Positions 27,379 to 37,423 of a DNA stretch of 64,000 nucleotides are shown here, one piece after another (the stretch's first letter is position 1; every line of letters starts with the position of its first letter). This DNA is from an uncultured Opitutales bacterium (GTDB lineage: Bacteria > Verrucomicrobiota > Verrucomicrobiia > Opitutales > Coraliomargaritaceae), in NCBI GenBank assembly GCA_937775295.1, contig CALKBZ010000032.1, positions 1 to 64,000 on the forward strand, in the 5' to 3' direction. The notes beneath the pieces are model-generated. The model made no database searches. It saw only the letters and a program-made list of their open reading frames with translations, and was not told the DNA's origin. Both the position numbers and the translations under genes were made by a program.

Positions 27379-30048
27379 ATGAAAACAGCGACCAATCAAA
27401 AATTCCTAAAACTTGTCGAACAGGGCCTCAGTCAGGTCGAAGCTGAACACACCTTTCTGGTCGATGCATTTGTGGATGTACTGCAATCCATGGGCCAAGA
27501 GCGGGCTGCTGGTCTAATTAAAGGCCGACTGAAACAGGTCTCTCCCGATCATTTGGACGATGCCTGTGTGCAAGCGGTTTCCTTTTATTTTCAGCTGCTC
27601 AACCTGGCAGAAGAGCATGTCGCCAACAGTATGCGCCGCACGCGCGAAGCCACGCTCGGTGTCGCCTGTGAGCCAGGTCATTGGGGGCACTATTTGAGTC
27701 GCCTCAAAGACGCCCGTATCGAACCAGCAACGGTGCGCAAACAGATCAGCGAGTTGTGGGTCGAGCCTGTCTTTACCAAACATCCGACCGAAGCGAAGCG
27801 CTGGTCGGTGCTCGGTATTCACCGCGAAATCGTGCGTCTGCTGCGCCATCGCGAAGGCGAACGCACGCCGCGTGAAGCCGAACAAAGTGCCAACCAAGTG
27901 CGCGCCATCATCGAGCGGCTCTGGCTGACTGGCGAGATCTACATGCACAAGCCGCAGGTCAAAGACGAGCTCGAGAATCTGCTCTATTATCTGCGCGAAG
28001 TCTTTCCCTCGGTATTCAATCGTCTCGACGAAAATCTCGAATACGCTTGGCGCGAGACATGGCCTGAAGAAGCGCCACTACAGCTTGAAGAGCTACCACA
28101 TCTGCAATTCGGCTCATGGGTCGGAGGTGATCGCGATGGCCATCCGCTGGTCACTGCCGAAGTGACTGCTGAGACATTTGAAACGATGCGTAGCACCGCA
28201 GTGCAGATTATTCGTACTCGGCTGCAAGAACTCGCGCAGAAACTGACCTTCTCCGAAGTGCGTAGCGCAGTGCCAAAGCCCTTGTTAGAACAGCTTGAGG
28301 CCTGGGGCGGCGATGCTCGCACGCAAGAGCCGTGGCTCAGTTATGTGATGCTGCTCTCTGAGCAGATTGACACGCTGACCGAACAAGCGCTGCGCGATCA
28401 TCTGAATCAACTCACCGCATGGTTGAACGAAGCCCGCGCGACACGTAGCGGCAACAGCTCTGTGCGCCCTTTGCTGCGATTGCTCGACAGTATCGGCTTA
28501 CACCTCGCGCGTATCGATATTCGCCAGAATAGCGATTTCTATGAAAACGCACTTAGTCAAATGATGGCAGCGGCCGGTGTCGCTGACGCCAAGAATTTTA
28601 GTACATGGTCCGAGGCGGATAAACTCGCCTTTCTCAATCATGAACTCTCGACGCCGCGGCCACTGACACACGCCTCGATGTCGCTACCGAAGGAAGCGAC
28701 TGAAGCACGTGACACCCTGGCAGTCGTCGCTCAGCACATTCGTAAACATGGTCCTGCTGGTGTGGGTGCACTCATCGTCAGTATGACGCGTAACCTGGTC
28801 GACCTCTTGACAGTGTACGTGCTCGCAAAAGAAGTCGGCCTTACTTACCAAGATGACGGTCAACTCCGCTGTATGCTGCCGGTGGTACCACTCTTCGAAA
28901 CGTACGAAGACCTCGAGCGCGCACCTGGTATTTCAGATGCATTTCTTTCGCACCCTTGCACGCGTCATAGCCTACGTATCGGCGATCCAGATACGAAGCC
29001 ACGCTTCATCATTATGCTCGGCTATAGCGATAGTAATAAGGACACCGGCATCCTCGCCAGCCAATGGATCTTAAAAAGCGCTCAGAGTAAGCTGTTTGAC
29101 GTCGGCGAAGATCACGGTGTCAAAATCGCATTTTTCCACGGTCGTGGCGGCACTGTCGGCCGCGGCGCTGGGCCAACACACCGTTTCCTTGAAGCGTTGC
29201 CCGAGGGCTCTCTCAATGGTGGTATCCGTGTGACTGAACAAGGCGAAGTGATCGCACAGAAATACAACACTCCAGCCACTGCCACTGCCAACCTCGAATG
29301 GCTGCTCGCCGGTAGCCTCGGGGCACAATTGCTCGCGGCGAAGCAAACCACTAACAAAGTGATTGATGACGCGATGGAGACCTTGGCGAAGCGCTCCAGG
29401 AGTGCCTACCGCGAGCTGCTGGAAGCCCCAGGCTTTATTGATTTTTACCGACAAGCCACACCGATCGACGCGATTGAACAAAGTCGTATCGGCTCTCGCC
29501 CATCACGCCGCACTGGCAAGACCAGTATCGAAGACCTGCGCGCGATCCCTTGGGTATTTAGCTGGAATCAATCCCGCTTCTACGTCCCCGGTTGGTATGG
29601 AGTGGGCAGTGCCTTGGATGCACTTGAAGCTGAAACGCCGGAAGCTTACAACGCGCTGCGAGAAAATCTACAAGCCACTCCGTTTTTACGCTACGTGTTC
29701 TATAATGTCGAAAGCAGTATTAGTAGTTCCGATGAGAAATGGATGCGTACTTATGCCGACCTGGTAACAGACGTGGCTTTGCGCGAACGTATCCTCGGCC
29801 AGATTATCGACGAGCGCACACGAACCGTGCAACACTTGGGTAAGTTGTTCCCTCGGTCGCTGCCGGAACGTCGCCCGCGCTTCTACAAGACGCTGACTGA
29901 ACGCGACGTGCCGCTCGCCGCCTTGCATAAAAAGCAAATCGACCTGCTGCAACAGGCCCGAGCCAGCGACCAGCTCGATCCCGCGACCACCGACAATCTG
30001 CTGCGCGTCGTCAATGCGATCGCGGCAGGTCTACGTACGACTGGCTAG
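27379..30048 (+). CDS. ppc: phosphoenolpyruvate carboxylase
   Basis: Ppc adds bicarbonate to PEP to make oxaloacetate and refill the TCA cycle. The 889-residue protein has the catalytic His in FTKHPTEAKR (His about 135), GGDRDGHPLVT, LLRLLDSIGLHLARIDIRQN, GYSDSNKDTGILASQW, FFHGRGGTVGRGAGPTH, and RIGSRPSRR. It ends in NAIAAGLRTTG, close to the standard MRNTG end. The ATG at 27379 is preferred to a TTG at 27358. It is monocistronic as far as can be seen. Confidence 0.96.
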   Translation: MKTATNQKFLKLVEQGLSQVEAEHTFLVDAFVDVLQSMGQERAAGLIKGRLKQVSPDHLDDACVQAVSFYFQLLNLAEEHVANSMRRTREATLGVACEPGHWGHYLSRLKDARIEPATVRKQISELWVEPVFTKHPTEAKRWSVLGIHREIVRLLRHREGERTPREAEQSANQVRAIIERLWLTGEIYMHKPQVKDELENLLYYLREVFPSVFNRLDENLEYAWRETWPEEAPLQLEELPHLQFGSWVGGDRDGHPLVTAEVTAETFETMRSTAVQIIRTRLQELAQKLTFSEVRSAVPKPLLEQLEAWGGDARTQEPWLSYVMLLSEQIDTLTEQALRDHLNQLTAWLNEARATRSGNSSVRPLLRLLDSIGLHLARIDIRQNSDFYENALSQMMAAAGVADAKNFSTWSEADKLAFLNHELSTPRPLTHASMSLPKEATEARDTLAVVAQHIRKHGPAGVGALIVSMTRNLVDLLTVYVLAKEVGLTYQDDGQLRCMLPVVPLFETYEDLERAPGISDAFLSHPCTRHSLRIGDPDTKPRFIIMLGYSDSNKDTGILASQWILKSAQSKLFDVGEDHGVKIAFFHGRGGTVGRGAGPTHRFLEALPEGSLNGGIRVTEQGEVIAQKYNTPATATANLEWLLAGSLGAQLLAAKQTTNKVIDDAMETLAKRSRSAYRELLEAPGFIDFYRQATPIDAIEQSRIGSRPSRRTGKTSIEDLRAIPWVFSWNQSRFYVPGWYGVGSALDALEAETPEAYNALRENLQATPFLRYVFYNVESSISSSDEKWMRTYADLVTDVALRERILGQIIDERTRTVQHLGKLFPRSLPERRPRFYKTLTERDVPLAALHKKQIDLLQQARASDQLDPATTDNLLRVVNAIAAGLRTTG

Positions 30049-30372
30049 CGATATGCAGCAGAGTATTCAGTAGCTGTAATGCGTATTTTCTGTTTCAATC
30101 AGTAGCTACTCTGCAAAAATACGATAACAGATTGAACGCGATTCGATCTGTTTTCGAGCGGTGCCTTTGTTTGCACATGTCTTTTTTGCAGATGTCTTCG
30201 ATTCGGGTGAGGGCTTGAGAACCTGCTTGGGCTCGGTGGTAACCTGTCCTCAAGCCGTTGTCTCGCTGCTGCCGAATCTTTGAAATGTAGCGCTTACTAG
30301 CTTTTGTTAGGAGTAGGATTGAAAACTAATTTAAGCTTTGATTCGTTCGTTGCATCGATTAGTTATCAGTAC
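30049..30372. other. intergenic stretch with a weak inverted repeat
   Basis: No gene is seen. An inverted repeat gcagagta (30058-30065) and tactctgc (30107-30114), followed by AAAAA, may be a weak terminator after ppc. A TTG at 30304 could extend the next gene but gives no conserved residues. Confidence 0.35.
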
Positions 30373-30912
30373 ATGCGAAATTTAATAATAAGCATAATCT
30401 TTTTGGGAATCGTGGGGTATTTGGGCTCGATGCTGTATGATCGAGCGTTTTTCAGTAAAGCTCAGGATGAGCTGGTCGAAGCTCAGGCGGTCGGCCATGT
30501 GTATGCCTATCCTTCGGCGGTGAACATCAAGAACGCAGCGGGTCTAGAGATGATGGTGACTCTGCTTGGTAGAAGTGGAACCCACATCCAGTTCGCACGG
30601 CAGGACAGCCAAGAGTTTGTCTATCCGATTAGTTCCTTGGACTTGGCTGCGCAGACGTTGATCGGGATGTATCCGAACAGCGGGATTAAAAATGCTGCCA
30701 TGTATATGGACCGTGGATCATTGGAACTCGGTGATTTGTATGTGCAGGAGCTGGAAAAGAGAATCCGTGGGATTGATAAAGAGGTCGAGGATCTCTCGCG
30801 AGGATATGCCAGTAGCAACGGGAACACGGAGAAGCGAACAATTCGCCGTGAGGTGGAAAAACTGCAGGCGGAGAGGGTAGAGTTGCAGGGCAAAATTGCC
30901 GATCGACAATAA
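30373..30912 (+). CDS. membrane-anchored coiled-coil protein with SHD1-like segment
   Basis: The 179-residue protein begins MRNLIISIIFLGIVGYLGSM, a single membrane anchor. A small beta-rich segment follows (VTLLGRSGTHIQFARQDSQE with FVYPISSL) that resembles the SHD1-type beta barrel frequent in Verrucomicrobiota and Planctomycetota. A C-terminal coiled coil (about 115-179) includes the KEVEDLSRGYASSN, IRREVEKLQAERVEL stretches. Function is unknown. The following gene has the same plan, so the two are probably paralogues; the spacing is six bases. Confidence 0.55.
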   Translation: MRNLIISIIFLGIVGYLGSMLYDRAFFSKAQDELVEAQAVGHVYAYPSAVNIKNAAGLEMMVTLLGRSGTHIQFARQDSQEFVYPISSLDLAAQTLIGMYPNSGIKNAAMYMDRGSLELGDLYVQELEKRIRGIDKEVEDLSRGYASSNGNTEKRTIRREVEKLQAERVELQGKIADRQ

Positions 30913-30918
30913 TATATT

Positions 30919-31405
30919 ATGAAAAGTTTTTTGTTTTTAATCCTTATTCTGGCGTCCGGTGTTTGTTGCTATCAAAATTACGGCCAGAATCAGCCGGTTC
31001 ACACGACCTTGTCGCATACGGATGGCCGTACGATGGAAGTCGATGCTTTTATCTCGAGAGCAGACGCAGGTGACTTTCAAGCGTCAGTCGGACGGACTGC
31101 GCCTTAGTTGTGGCATTCGGGACTTGAGCATCTGGTCGAAGTGCAAGGTTTATTGGTATTTCCGTGGCAGTAATGGAAAATTTGGTGATCAAGCGAAACG
31201 GAGTATTGTTGGAGATTTTCACCTGCAGGGTATACGTGAAGAAATTCAAAATCTAATCGAGGATTTAGATATGGCTGATTTTCGCCTTAACGCGGCTGGT
31301 TCAATTGCTGAGGAGCTTACTATGGAGAATGCGATCGCTGCACTTGAGCTGAGCATCGAGAAGCTCAAGCTGAAGGAGGCCGAGCATATCAGGCATCGAA
31401 ACTAG
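30919..31405 (+). CDS. SHD1-like secreted protein, frameshifted paralogue of the preceding gene
   Basis: The N-terminal frame has a signal peptide (MKSFLFLILILASGVCC) and SHTDGRTMEVDAFISRADAG, then runs out of sense to a stop at 31107. The other frame carries VTFKRQSDGLRLSCGIRDLS with IWSKCKVYW and a helical C-terminus (RLNAAGSIAEELTMENAIAA). Joined at about 31065-31070, the two give DGRTMEV...VTFKRQSDG...IRDLSIWS, a regular SHD1 pattern. One base is lost or gained at that place. A sequence error or a recent mutation are both possible. Confidence 0.5.
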
Positions 31406-31406
31406 C

Positions 31407-32444
31407 CTACGGTTCGATGTAGATCGGCATGTCGAGGTGCACGGCATCGAGCAGGGTTTGGGCATTCCAGTTGGCCAGGCGAAAGCAGCCGCTGGATTCG
31501 GTGCGGCCGACTTTCTCGGGTTCGGGGGTGCCGTGGATGCCATAGCTGGGTAGATTTAGACCGATCCAGACGGTGCCGACAGGGTTGTTGGGGCCCGGCT
31601 GAATCATGAATTTATTGGTAATGCCTTCGCGCTGCGCCGTGCCGGTGAGGATGGCGGGGTTGAAGGTGTAGTTGGGCTGATCGACGCGCACCTTGACTCG
31701 GAGCTCTCCGCTGGGGCGTTTATCAACGCGACGTGCGATGCTGACCGGGCAATGAAAGAGTAGGCGATGGTCGGCGCTGAATACGCGGAGTGTGCGTTTG
31801 GAGAGCCTGATCTGAACGTAGGCAGCTGCTGGTTGGACGCGGAAGGGCGGAACGTTGGGGATACGAACGCTGTCACCAGCAGCGAGTTGATGCCAGTTGA
31901 TGCTGGGGTTCAGGTCAGTGATGAAGTCGGGGTCGCATTGGGCTTGCTCGGCGACCATTTCCAGTAGGGAGTTGTAGCGCATCCGGTCGAGCTCGCCGCG
32001 GGCGCGCCAGCTCGGTGGCTTACGGCCGATTGCGGCAAAATCCTCCGTACCGAGTCGGCGCGTGATGAAGACCGGCTCTTGGATCTGTAGGAATTGCGCG
32101 GTGTCGGCATCGAATGCGCCGGACCGAGGTAAGCCGTGACTGGTTTGATAGGCGAGTAGGGCGGCTCGGGTCTGCGAACCGGAGGCACCATCGATGGAGC
32201 CGGGGGAGAATCCTTCACGGGCCAGTGCGATCTGTAGTTCGGCGGTGTCGTTGATAGCGCGTGCGGATAGCTGGTGCTTGCTGACGTCGGTGAGACTGCG
32301 TAGCTGCGGCCAGTAGTAGTAGACCGCCGCTGCCGTGATGAGCGCGGCAATGATTCGGGTCAGCCAGTGCTTGGTCCAACGTGCTTGTGGTCTCTTGTGC
32401 CTTCTGGATTTTGAGGCGCGCTGGGTTGTTGTTTTTTTGGGCAC
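31407..32444 (-). CDS. L,D-transpeptidase (YkuD) with peptidoglycan-binding domain
   Basis: The enzyme makes 3-3 crosslinks or attaches proteins to peptidoglycan. The 345-residue protein has a basic cytoplasmic N-terminus, a membrane anchor (about 30-46), a PG_binding_1 segment (about 67-112, LQIALAREGFSPGSIDGASG) and a LysM-like region near 150-200. The YkuD domain (about 205-345) has the catalytic sequence HGTPEPEKVGRTESSGCFRL (Cys nucleophile in SSGCFRL, with His 18 residues upstream). It is exported and acts in the periplasm. It lies 59 bases downstream of ppk1 and reads in the same direction. Confidence 0.92.
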   Translation of the reverse strand: MPKKTTTQRASKSRRHKRPQARWTKHWLTRIIAALITAAAVYYYWPQLRSLTDVSKHQLSARAINDTAELQIALAREGFSPGSIDGASGSQTRAALLAYQTSHGLPRSGAFDADTAQFLQIQEPVFITRRLGTEDFAAIGRKPPSWRARGELDRMRYNSLLEMVAEQAQCDPDFITDLNPSINWHQLAAGDSVRIPNVPPFRVQPAAAYVQIRLSKRTLRVFSADHRLLFHCPVSIARRVDKRPSGELRVKVRVDQPNYTFNPAILTGTAQREGITNKFMIQPGPNNPVGTVWIGLNLPSYGIHGTPEPEKVGRTESSGCFRLANWNAQTLLDAVHLDMPIYIEP

Positions 32445-32503
32445 AGCGAGGGGAATTAGAGATTAGCAGGTGGCTCGATTTGTGCGCCGAGCATGAGAAG
32501 CCA

Positions 32504-34717
32504 CTAGCTGATGGGTCTGTTGGAGTTTTGGGTCGCGTGCGGCGCTGTGATCGATTCATCTAGTAGCGGTGGCACAAAGGGGAATCGAGTGTAGCTACTG
32601 TCTGCTGCGAAGGTTTCTTGAGCAGAAAAGGGCCTGCTGCTGGTGCTGCTCCGAGGTCTATGGTAGCTGCCGTTGCTGTGTAGCATGTGTGCGTGTTTGT
32701 TGTCTTTGAGGTAGGTCTCCAGTATGTAGATCAGCCGCTGTCGATGTTCTGGAGCTTGCACAGGAAAGACGGCCTCAATGCGGCGAAAAAAATTACGCGG
32801 CATCCAGTCGGCACTGCCAGCTAAGATGCGCGGTTGCGCACCGCCGTCATTTTCGAAATAAAAGATGCGGCTATGCTCTAGGTAGCGGCCGAGAATACTG
32901 CGTACCTGGATGTTGTCGCTAATACCTTTGACCTGAGGCACCAGATTACAGATGCCACGCACAATGAGGTCGATTTTTACGCCGGCTTGGGAGGCTTGGT
33001 AGAGATGGTCGATCGTCTGTTTTTCCGCTAGACTATTAGTCTGGACGATAATTCGGGCGGGTCTGCCTGCACGCGCGTTGCGAGTCTCTGTCTTGATGTA
33101 CTTTTGGATTTTAGAATGCAGGGTGAAGGGCGCCACGTGTAGCTTCTTGAATACGGGGGTGAGTGAGAATCCAGTCAGCGTGTTAAACAGTCCAGCCACT
33201 TCTGAGGTGATCGCGGGAGCGCTGGTAAACAGGCTCAAGTCGGTGTAGAGGCGCGCGGTCTTAGGGTTGTAGTTGCCCGTGCCGAGGTGTACATAGCGCT
33301 TCAGGCCGTTGTTTTGGCGGCGAACGATCATGCATGCTTTACAGTGGGTTTTGAGGCCGACCAACCCGTAAACCACATGCACGCCGACGTCTTCGAGCTG
33401 TCGCGCCCACTGAATGTTATTGGCTTCGTCGAAGCGCGCCTTGATCTCAATCAGTACAGTGACTTGCTTGCCGCGACGCGAGGCCTCCATTAGCGCCTCG
33501 ACGATAGGTGAGTCGCCGGAGGTCCGGTAGAGCGTTTGTTTAATTGCAAAGACTTGTGGATCGCGCGCGGCCTGATTGAGGAAATCAATGAAAGGTTGAA
33601 AGCTGTCGTAGGGATGATGTAGCAGGATGTCTTGTTTGCTGATGTGCTCGAAGATTTTCTCTGGCGTTTCCAATAGGGCTGGGATGTGTGGGATGTGTGG
33701 CGGAAATTTTAAATCTGGTCGATCGATCAAATCATAGGTGCTCATCAGGCGTAGCGGATTGATCGGGCCAGGGATCGTGTATACATTGTCTGATTGGAGA
33801 TCGAGTGCTTGTAGCAGTTGCTCGAGCAGAATCGGGTCGGCACCTTGAGCAATTTCTAGACGCACGGCGGCGCCTTTTTGCAGATTCATCAACTCTTCTT
33901 CGATTTTACGCAGCAGGTTTACAACTTCTTCTTCGTCAATATACAGATCGCTGTTGCGTGTGATGCGAAACGGCGCCGCTGAGCGAACTCGGTAACCCGG
34001 GAAGAGGTCCTTGACGTAGTGCTGCACGATATCACTGAGAAAGATATACACTTCAGGGGCACCTCTGCGTGGTACGCCGATCTTAACGGTGCGTGGTAAG
34101 ATACGCGGTACTGGAATGATCGCCATCATACTTTCAATGATGCGCGTCTGAGGATCATCGATGGATGCGAGTATATACAGCGCTTTGTTGGTGAGTTGAG
34201 GGAAGGGATGTGCGGGATCGATGGCGAGGGGGGTCAGCACCGGGAAGATCTGTTCTTCGAAGTATTGCCTCAGCCAGCGCTTCTCGTTGCGTGTCAGTTC
34301 GTCATATCCACAAAATAGAATTCCGCTCTCTGCTAGGGCGGGCACGAGCTGATTCTCCCAGCACGTCGTTTGGTCGACTACCAAACGCTTGACGATCTGC
34401 CGAATGCGTTGAAGTTGCTCTTTGGGGCCGAGACCATCGGGGCCGGCTTCGTTAACCCCAGAGGTGACTTGCTGCATTAGCCCGGAGACGCGGATTTCAA
34501 AGAATTCGTCGAGATTGGAGCTAACGAATGAGAGAAACTTCATCCGCTCGAGTAGGGGATATTCGGTGGATGTCGCCTGGTCGAGCACCCGTTGATTAAA
34601 GGCCAACCAACTCAGCTCACGATTAAAGTAAGGAAACACCGACGCCGCGGTTGTTTTTTTTCCAGGCATGATTGGAGTGGATGAGTCCCCTAGTGAAGGT
34701 TTTTTTATTTCAGACAT
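32504..34717 (-). CDS. ppk1: polyphosphate kinase 1
   Basis: Ppk1 builds polyphosphate from ATP. The 737-residue protein has the N domain opening [19 protein letters not shown], a head domain, and two C domains. [16 protein letters not shown] and [19 protein letters not shown] contain the autophosphorylated-His region, and [20 protein letters not shown] the second one. The C-terminal about 55 residues (Ser/Thr/Pro-rich) exceed the usual core. The start region is duplicated, so the ATG at 34717 and the one at 34669 have almost identical leaders; the real start is uncertain by 16 codons. Confidence 0.95.
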   Translation of the reverse strand: MSEIKKPSLGDSSTPIMPGKKTTAASVFPYFNRELSWLAFNQRVLDQATSTEYPLLERMKFLSFVSSNLDEFFEIRVSGLMQQVTSGVNEAGPDGLGPKEQLQRIRQIVKRLVVDQTTCWENQLVPALAESGILFCGYDELTRNEKRWLRQYFEEQIFPVLTPLAIDPAHPFPQLTNKALYILASIDDPQTRIIESMMAIIPVPRILPRTVKIGVPRRGAPEVYIFLSDIVQHYVKDLFPGYRVRSAAPFRITRNSDLYIDEEEVVNLLRKIEEELMNLQKGAAVRLEIAQGADPILLEQLLQALDLQSDNVYTIPGPINPLRLMSTYDLIDRPDLKFPPHIPHIPALLETPEKIFEHISKQDILLHHPYDSFQPFIDFLNQAARDPQVFAIKQTLYRTSGDSPIVEALMEASRRGKQVTVLIEIKARFDEANNIQWARQLEDVGVHVVYGLVGLKTHCKACMIVRRQNNGLKRYVHLGTGNYNPKTARLYTDLSLFTSAPAITSEVAGLFNTLTGFSLTPVFKKLHVAPFTLHSKIQKYIKTETRNARAGRPARIIVQTNSLAEKQTIDHLYQASQAGVKIDLIVRGICNLVPQVKGISDNIQVRSILGRYLEHSRIFYFENDGGAQPRILAGSADWMPRNFFRRIEAVFPVQAPEHRQRLIYILETYLKDNKHAHMLHSNGSYHRPRSSTSSRPFSAQETFAADSSYTRFPFVPPLLDESITAPHATQNSNRPIS

Positions 34718-34742
34718 GATTGGAGTGGATAAGCCCTCTAGT
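34667..34742 (-). repeat. tandem duplication of the ppk1 leader and start codon
   Basis: Two 28-base copies (34667-34694 and 34715-34742) with few differences, beginning catgattggagtggat on the plus strand, are 48 bases apart. Each contains an ATG of the ppk1 frame preceded by the same upstream bases. The duplication is a multiple of three and therefore keeps the frame. Confidence 0.7.
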
Positions 34743-34864
34743 TAAATTGGTCACTTTTGCCCTTAAAGCAAGCCTGCCAGCGGCCTGTCATACCCGCAAT
34801 TAAGCGTTCAACGAATTCAAATAAACTACTTTATCAAATTTGCTTTTTTTGAAAAATTATAAAT

Positions 34865-35107
34865 TTGTTATTTGAGCTGCAACTGCCATTCAGAATTAAG
34901 AAATTCATAAAACTCCCCACGCTTCTTGGTGCTAATTTCTGTTTGGCTGTTGGTGCTTCCGCTGAGGAGACGTTGCCGGCGGTGGCGGAAGAAGGCGCAG
35001 CGCACAGAAACGCAGCAGCAGACATGGTCGAGTCTCATGACGCTCAGAATGAAGGCATGTTGATGGGCCAATACAAGTCTGGTCAAATCTCTGGCTACCG
35101 CGATTAA
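34865..35107 (+). CDS. small secreted protein, unknown function
   Basis: The frame holds a signal-peptide-like stretch (KKFIKLPTLLGANFCLAVGA, cleavage near ASAEE) and then a short acidic, Ala/Glu-rich mature part ending in GMLMGQYKSGQISGYRD. The start is uncertain: TTG at 34865 opens the frame, but the signal peptide proper starts about 12 codons later, where only ATT is available. A strong terminator follows at 35131, which supports a transcript here. I do not recognise the family. Confidence 0.45.
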   Translation: MLFELQLPFRIKKFIKLPTLLGANFCLAVGASAEETLPAVAEEGAAHRNAAADMVESHDAQNEGMLMGQYKSGQISGYRD

Positions 35108-35130
35108 TCGACCATCTTTCTAGTACTTAC

Positions 35131-35168
35131 AAAAACGCCGCCCTTCAGCTGAAAGACGGCGTTTTTTT
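35131..35168 (+). terminator. rho-independent terminator
   Basis: The stem acgccg/cggcgt encloses a second palindrome (cttcagctgaaag), flanked by five A and seven T. It can also stop transcription from the opposite strand. Confidence 0.85.
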
Positions 35169-35277
35169 GCAAACGTTAATATGGCGTTCTGAAGGTGAGT
35201 CCCGAGCTTGCGGGATAAACCTCAATGCCATTGCACACTAGGAATTTTTAAGTCACGCGCTTTGCGATCATTAATAG

Positions 35278-35332
35278 TTGGAGGCGTGTAGGCGACTCGC
35301 CCACCGTCAACTAGTAACGAGGGCGGGTCGCA
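35278..35332. repeat. degenerate copy of the REP-like palindrome
   Basis: The sequence ggaggcgtgtaggcgactcg, about 20 spacer bases, then acgagggcgggtcgc correspond to the element at 387-455 with several changes. No gene is seen between 35169 and 35394. Confidence 0.45.
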
Positions 35333-35394
35333 GACGTCAGAATCAACTGCCCTGCGCAGTGGCTAGATCTGCGGCAGGGGCGTATCAACACATT

Positions 35395-37279
35395 TTATTT
35401 CGCGCTGAGTTGCTCGAGAATCTTATAGTTACGCTGAATCATGGCAGACGGATCTTCGAGGAGTCCCGCTGCGACGCGTGCATTGTCGAGGAGTTGCTCG
35501 CAGATCAAACCCGCGAGTTCTTCGTTCGAGCCGTGTAGCTCGGCGAGGTTTTTCACCAAAGCGTGGCGTGGGTTGATCTGCAGTTTGACGGGAGGCTCTG
35601 CACCCATCGCGCTGGCATCGGCGCCTTGCTGTTGCTGCATGGCCTTCATCATCTTGCGCATCTGAGCGGTCATCATCTTGTCGCCGTTGACGATCATCGC
35701 GGGGCTACCCACGAGGCGGTCGCTGGCTGCGACTTCGCTGACGTCTTTGCCAAGCTTCTCTTTGATGAATGCGCAAAGCCCTTCGACCGCGTCGGTTGCC
35801 AAGGCTTCTTCCTTGTTGGTGTCTGTCTCTGGCGCAATGGCCTCGAGGTCGATACCGTCCGCATCGGCGGAGATGAAGCTCTTCTCTTCAAAGGCACGGG
35901 CGTGGTTCATTACGAATTCGTCAATCGGCTCATAGAGGTAGAGCACTTCGATATTACGCGCCTTGAAGGCTTCGAAGTAAGGTCCAGTCTCGATAGCGCT
36001 ACGGCTGGCTCCAGACAGGTAATAGATCTCTTTTTGGCCTTCGGGCGCGCGTGAGACGTAGTCGGCGAGGCTGGTGTTGCTGCCTTCTTCGCTGTAGGAA
36101 GATTCGTAGCGTAACAGTCTAAGCAACTGGTCGCGGTGCGTAAAGTCGGTGGTGACACCTTCTTTGAGGAAGACGCCGAAGGACTTCCAGAAAGTCGTTA
36201 TACACTTCAGGCTCTTTCTTGGCTTTTTCTTCGAGTGTCTTGAGGAAGCGCTTGGTGATGACCTTGTTGAGCTTCTGAATCAACGCGCTGTCTTGCATCG
36301 ACTCACGGGAGATGTTGAGCGGTAGGTCGGCACTATCGACGACGCCACGAACGAAGCGGAGCCAATCGGGAAGCAAGTTCTTCGGTTCACTGTCGATCAG
36401 GACTTTGCGGCAATAGAGTGCGACGCCTGGCTCCATACGACCAAAGCCGAAGCTCTCCTGATTTTCAGTAGGAGCGAAGAGCAGGGTGTTGATCGAGATC
36501 GGTGCATCGGCAGCGAAGTGCAGCCAGAAGCGTGGATCGTCAAAGGCGTTGGCCTGGAATTTGTAGAACTCTTTGTATTCCTCGTCAGTGATGTCGCTTT
36601 TGCCTTTGAGCCACAGCGCTTGGACGGTCTTAAACTCGTCGCCATCGACCTTGATCGGGAACTGCACGAAGCTGGAGTAGCGTTTAATGATCCCTTCGAG
36701 CTTATCCTTCTGGGCAAACTCCTTATACTCATCCTTGAGGACGAAGACGATTCGTGTGCCGCGGCGTACATCTTCGACTTGCTCGATCTCGTAAGCGCCA
36801 TCGCCGTTGCTGGACCAGCAGAGGCAGTCGCCTTCGAGTTGCCAGGTGCGGGTGTAGACCTTGACGGAATCGGCGACCATGAATACCGAGTAGAAGCCCA
36901 CGCCGAACTGGCCGATCAAGTTTTCGTTGCGCTCGCCGTCTGCTTTGAGGGCGTTAAGAAAGGCTTTGGAGCCGGAGTGTGCGATGGTGCCGAGGTTCTC
37001 GATGAGCTCGGCGTGTGTCATGCCGATGCCGAAGTCCTGAATCGTGATCGTGCCGGTTTCCTCGTCGGAGGTAACTTGGATCTCTAGATCCAGATCCGCA
37101 TCGAAGATGTCTTTCTCTGAAAGTTGCGTGTGGCGCAGCTTCTCTGTGGCATCAGAGGCGTTCGAGATTAGCTCACGGACGAAGATTTCCTTATCCGTGT
37201 AAAGGGAGTGCACCACGATATCGAGGACTTGCTTGACCTCCGCTTGGAATTCGTGGCGTTCGGGTTTTTGTGTACTCAT
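35395..37279 (-). CDS. htpG: Hsp90 chaperone HtpG, with a single-base frameshift
   Basis: HtpG is the ATP-dependent Hsp90 of bacteria. The N-terminal part (from ATG 37279) has [31 protein letters not shown] and [15 protein letters not shown], the GHKL ATP site. The middle domain holds [15 protein letters not shown] with KVITKR. The frame breaks after VYNDF: the plus strand reads cagaaagtcg at 36189-36197 where one A fewer would give the expected [15 protein letters not shown]. The second frame then continues (from about 36126, [20 protein letters not shown]) to the stop at 35395. Corrected length is about 627 aa, normal for the family. The extra A in a short A run makes a sequence error plausible. 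Confidence 0.9.
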
Positions 37280-37423
37280 AATATGTCTTGGATTAGTTTA
37301 AAATTGAAAGCGGGACGCTAATGGCATTTTTGCAAAAATCAAGTGCCCTCCGGTAAGATTAATTGGTGCCCGATGAAGCACCCCCCGCTTGGGTGGCCTT
37401 TGATACGTATTGTTGGAGAGCCC

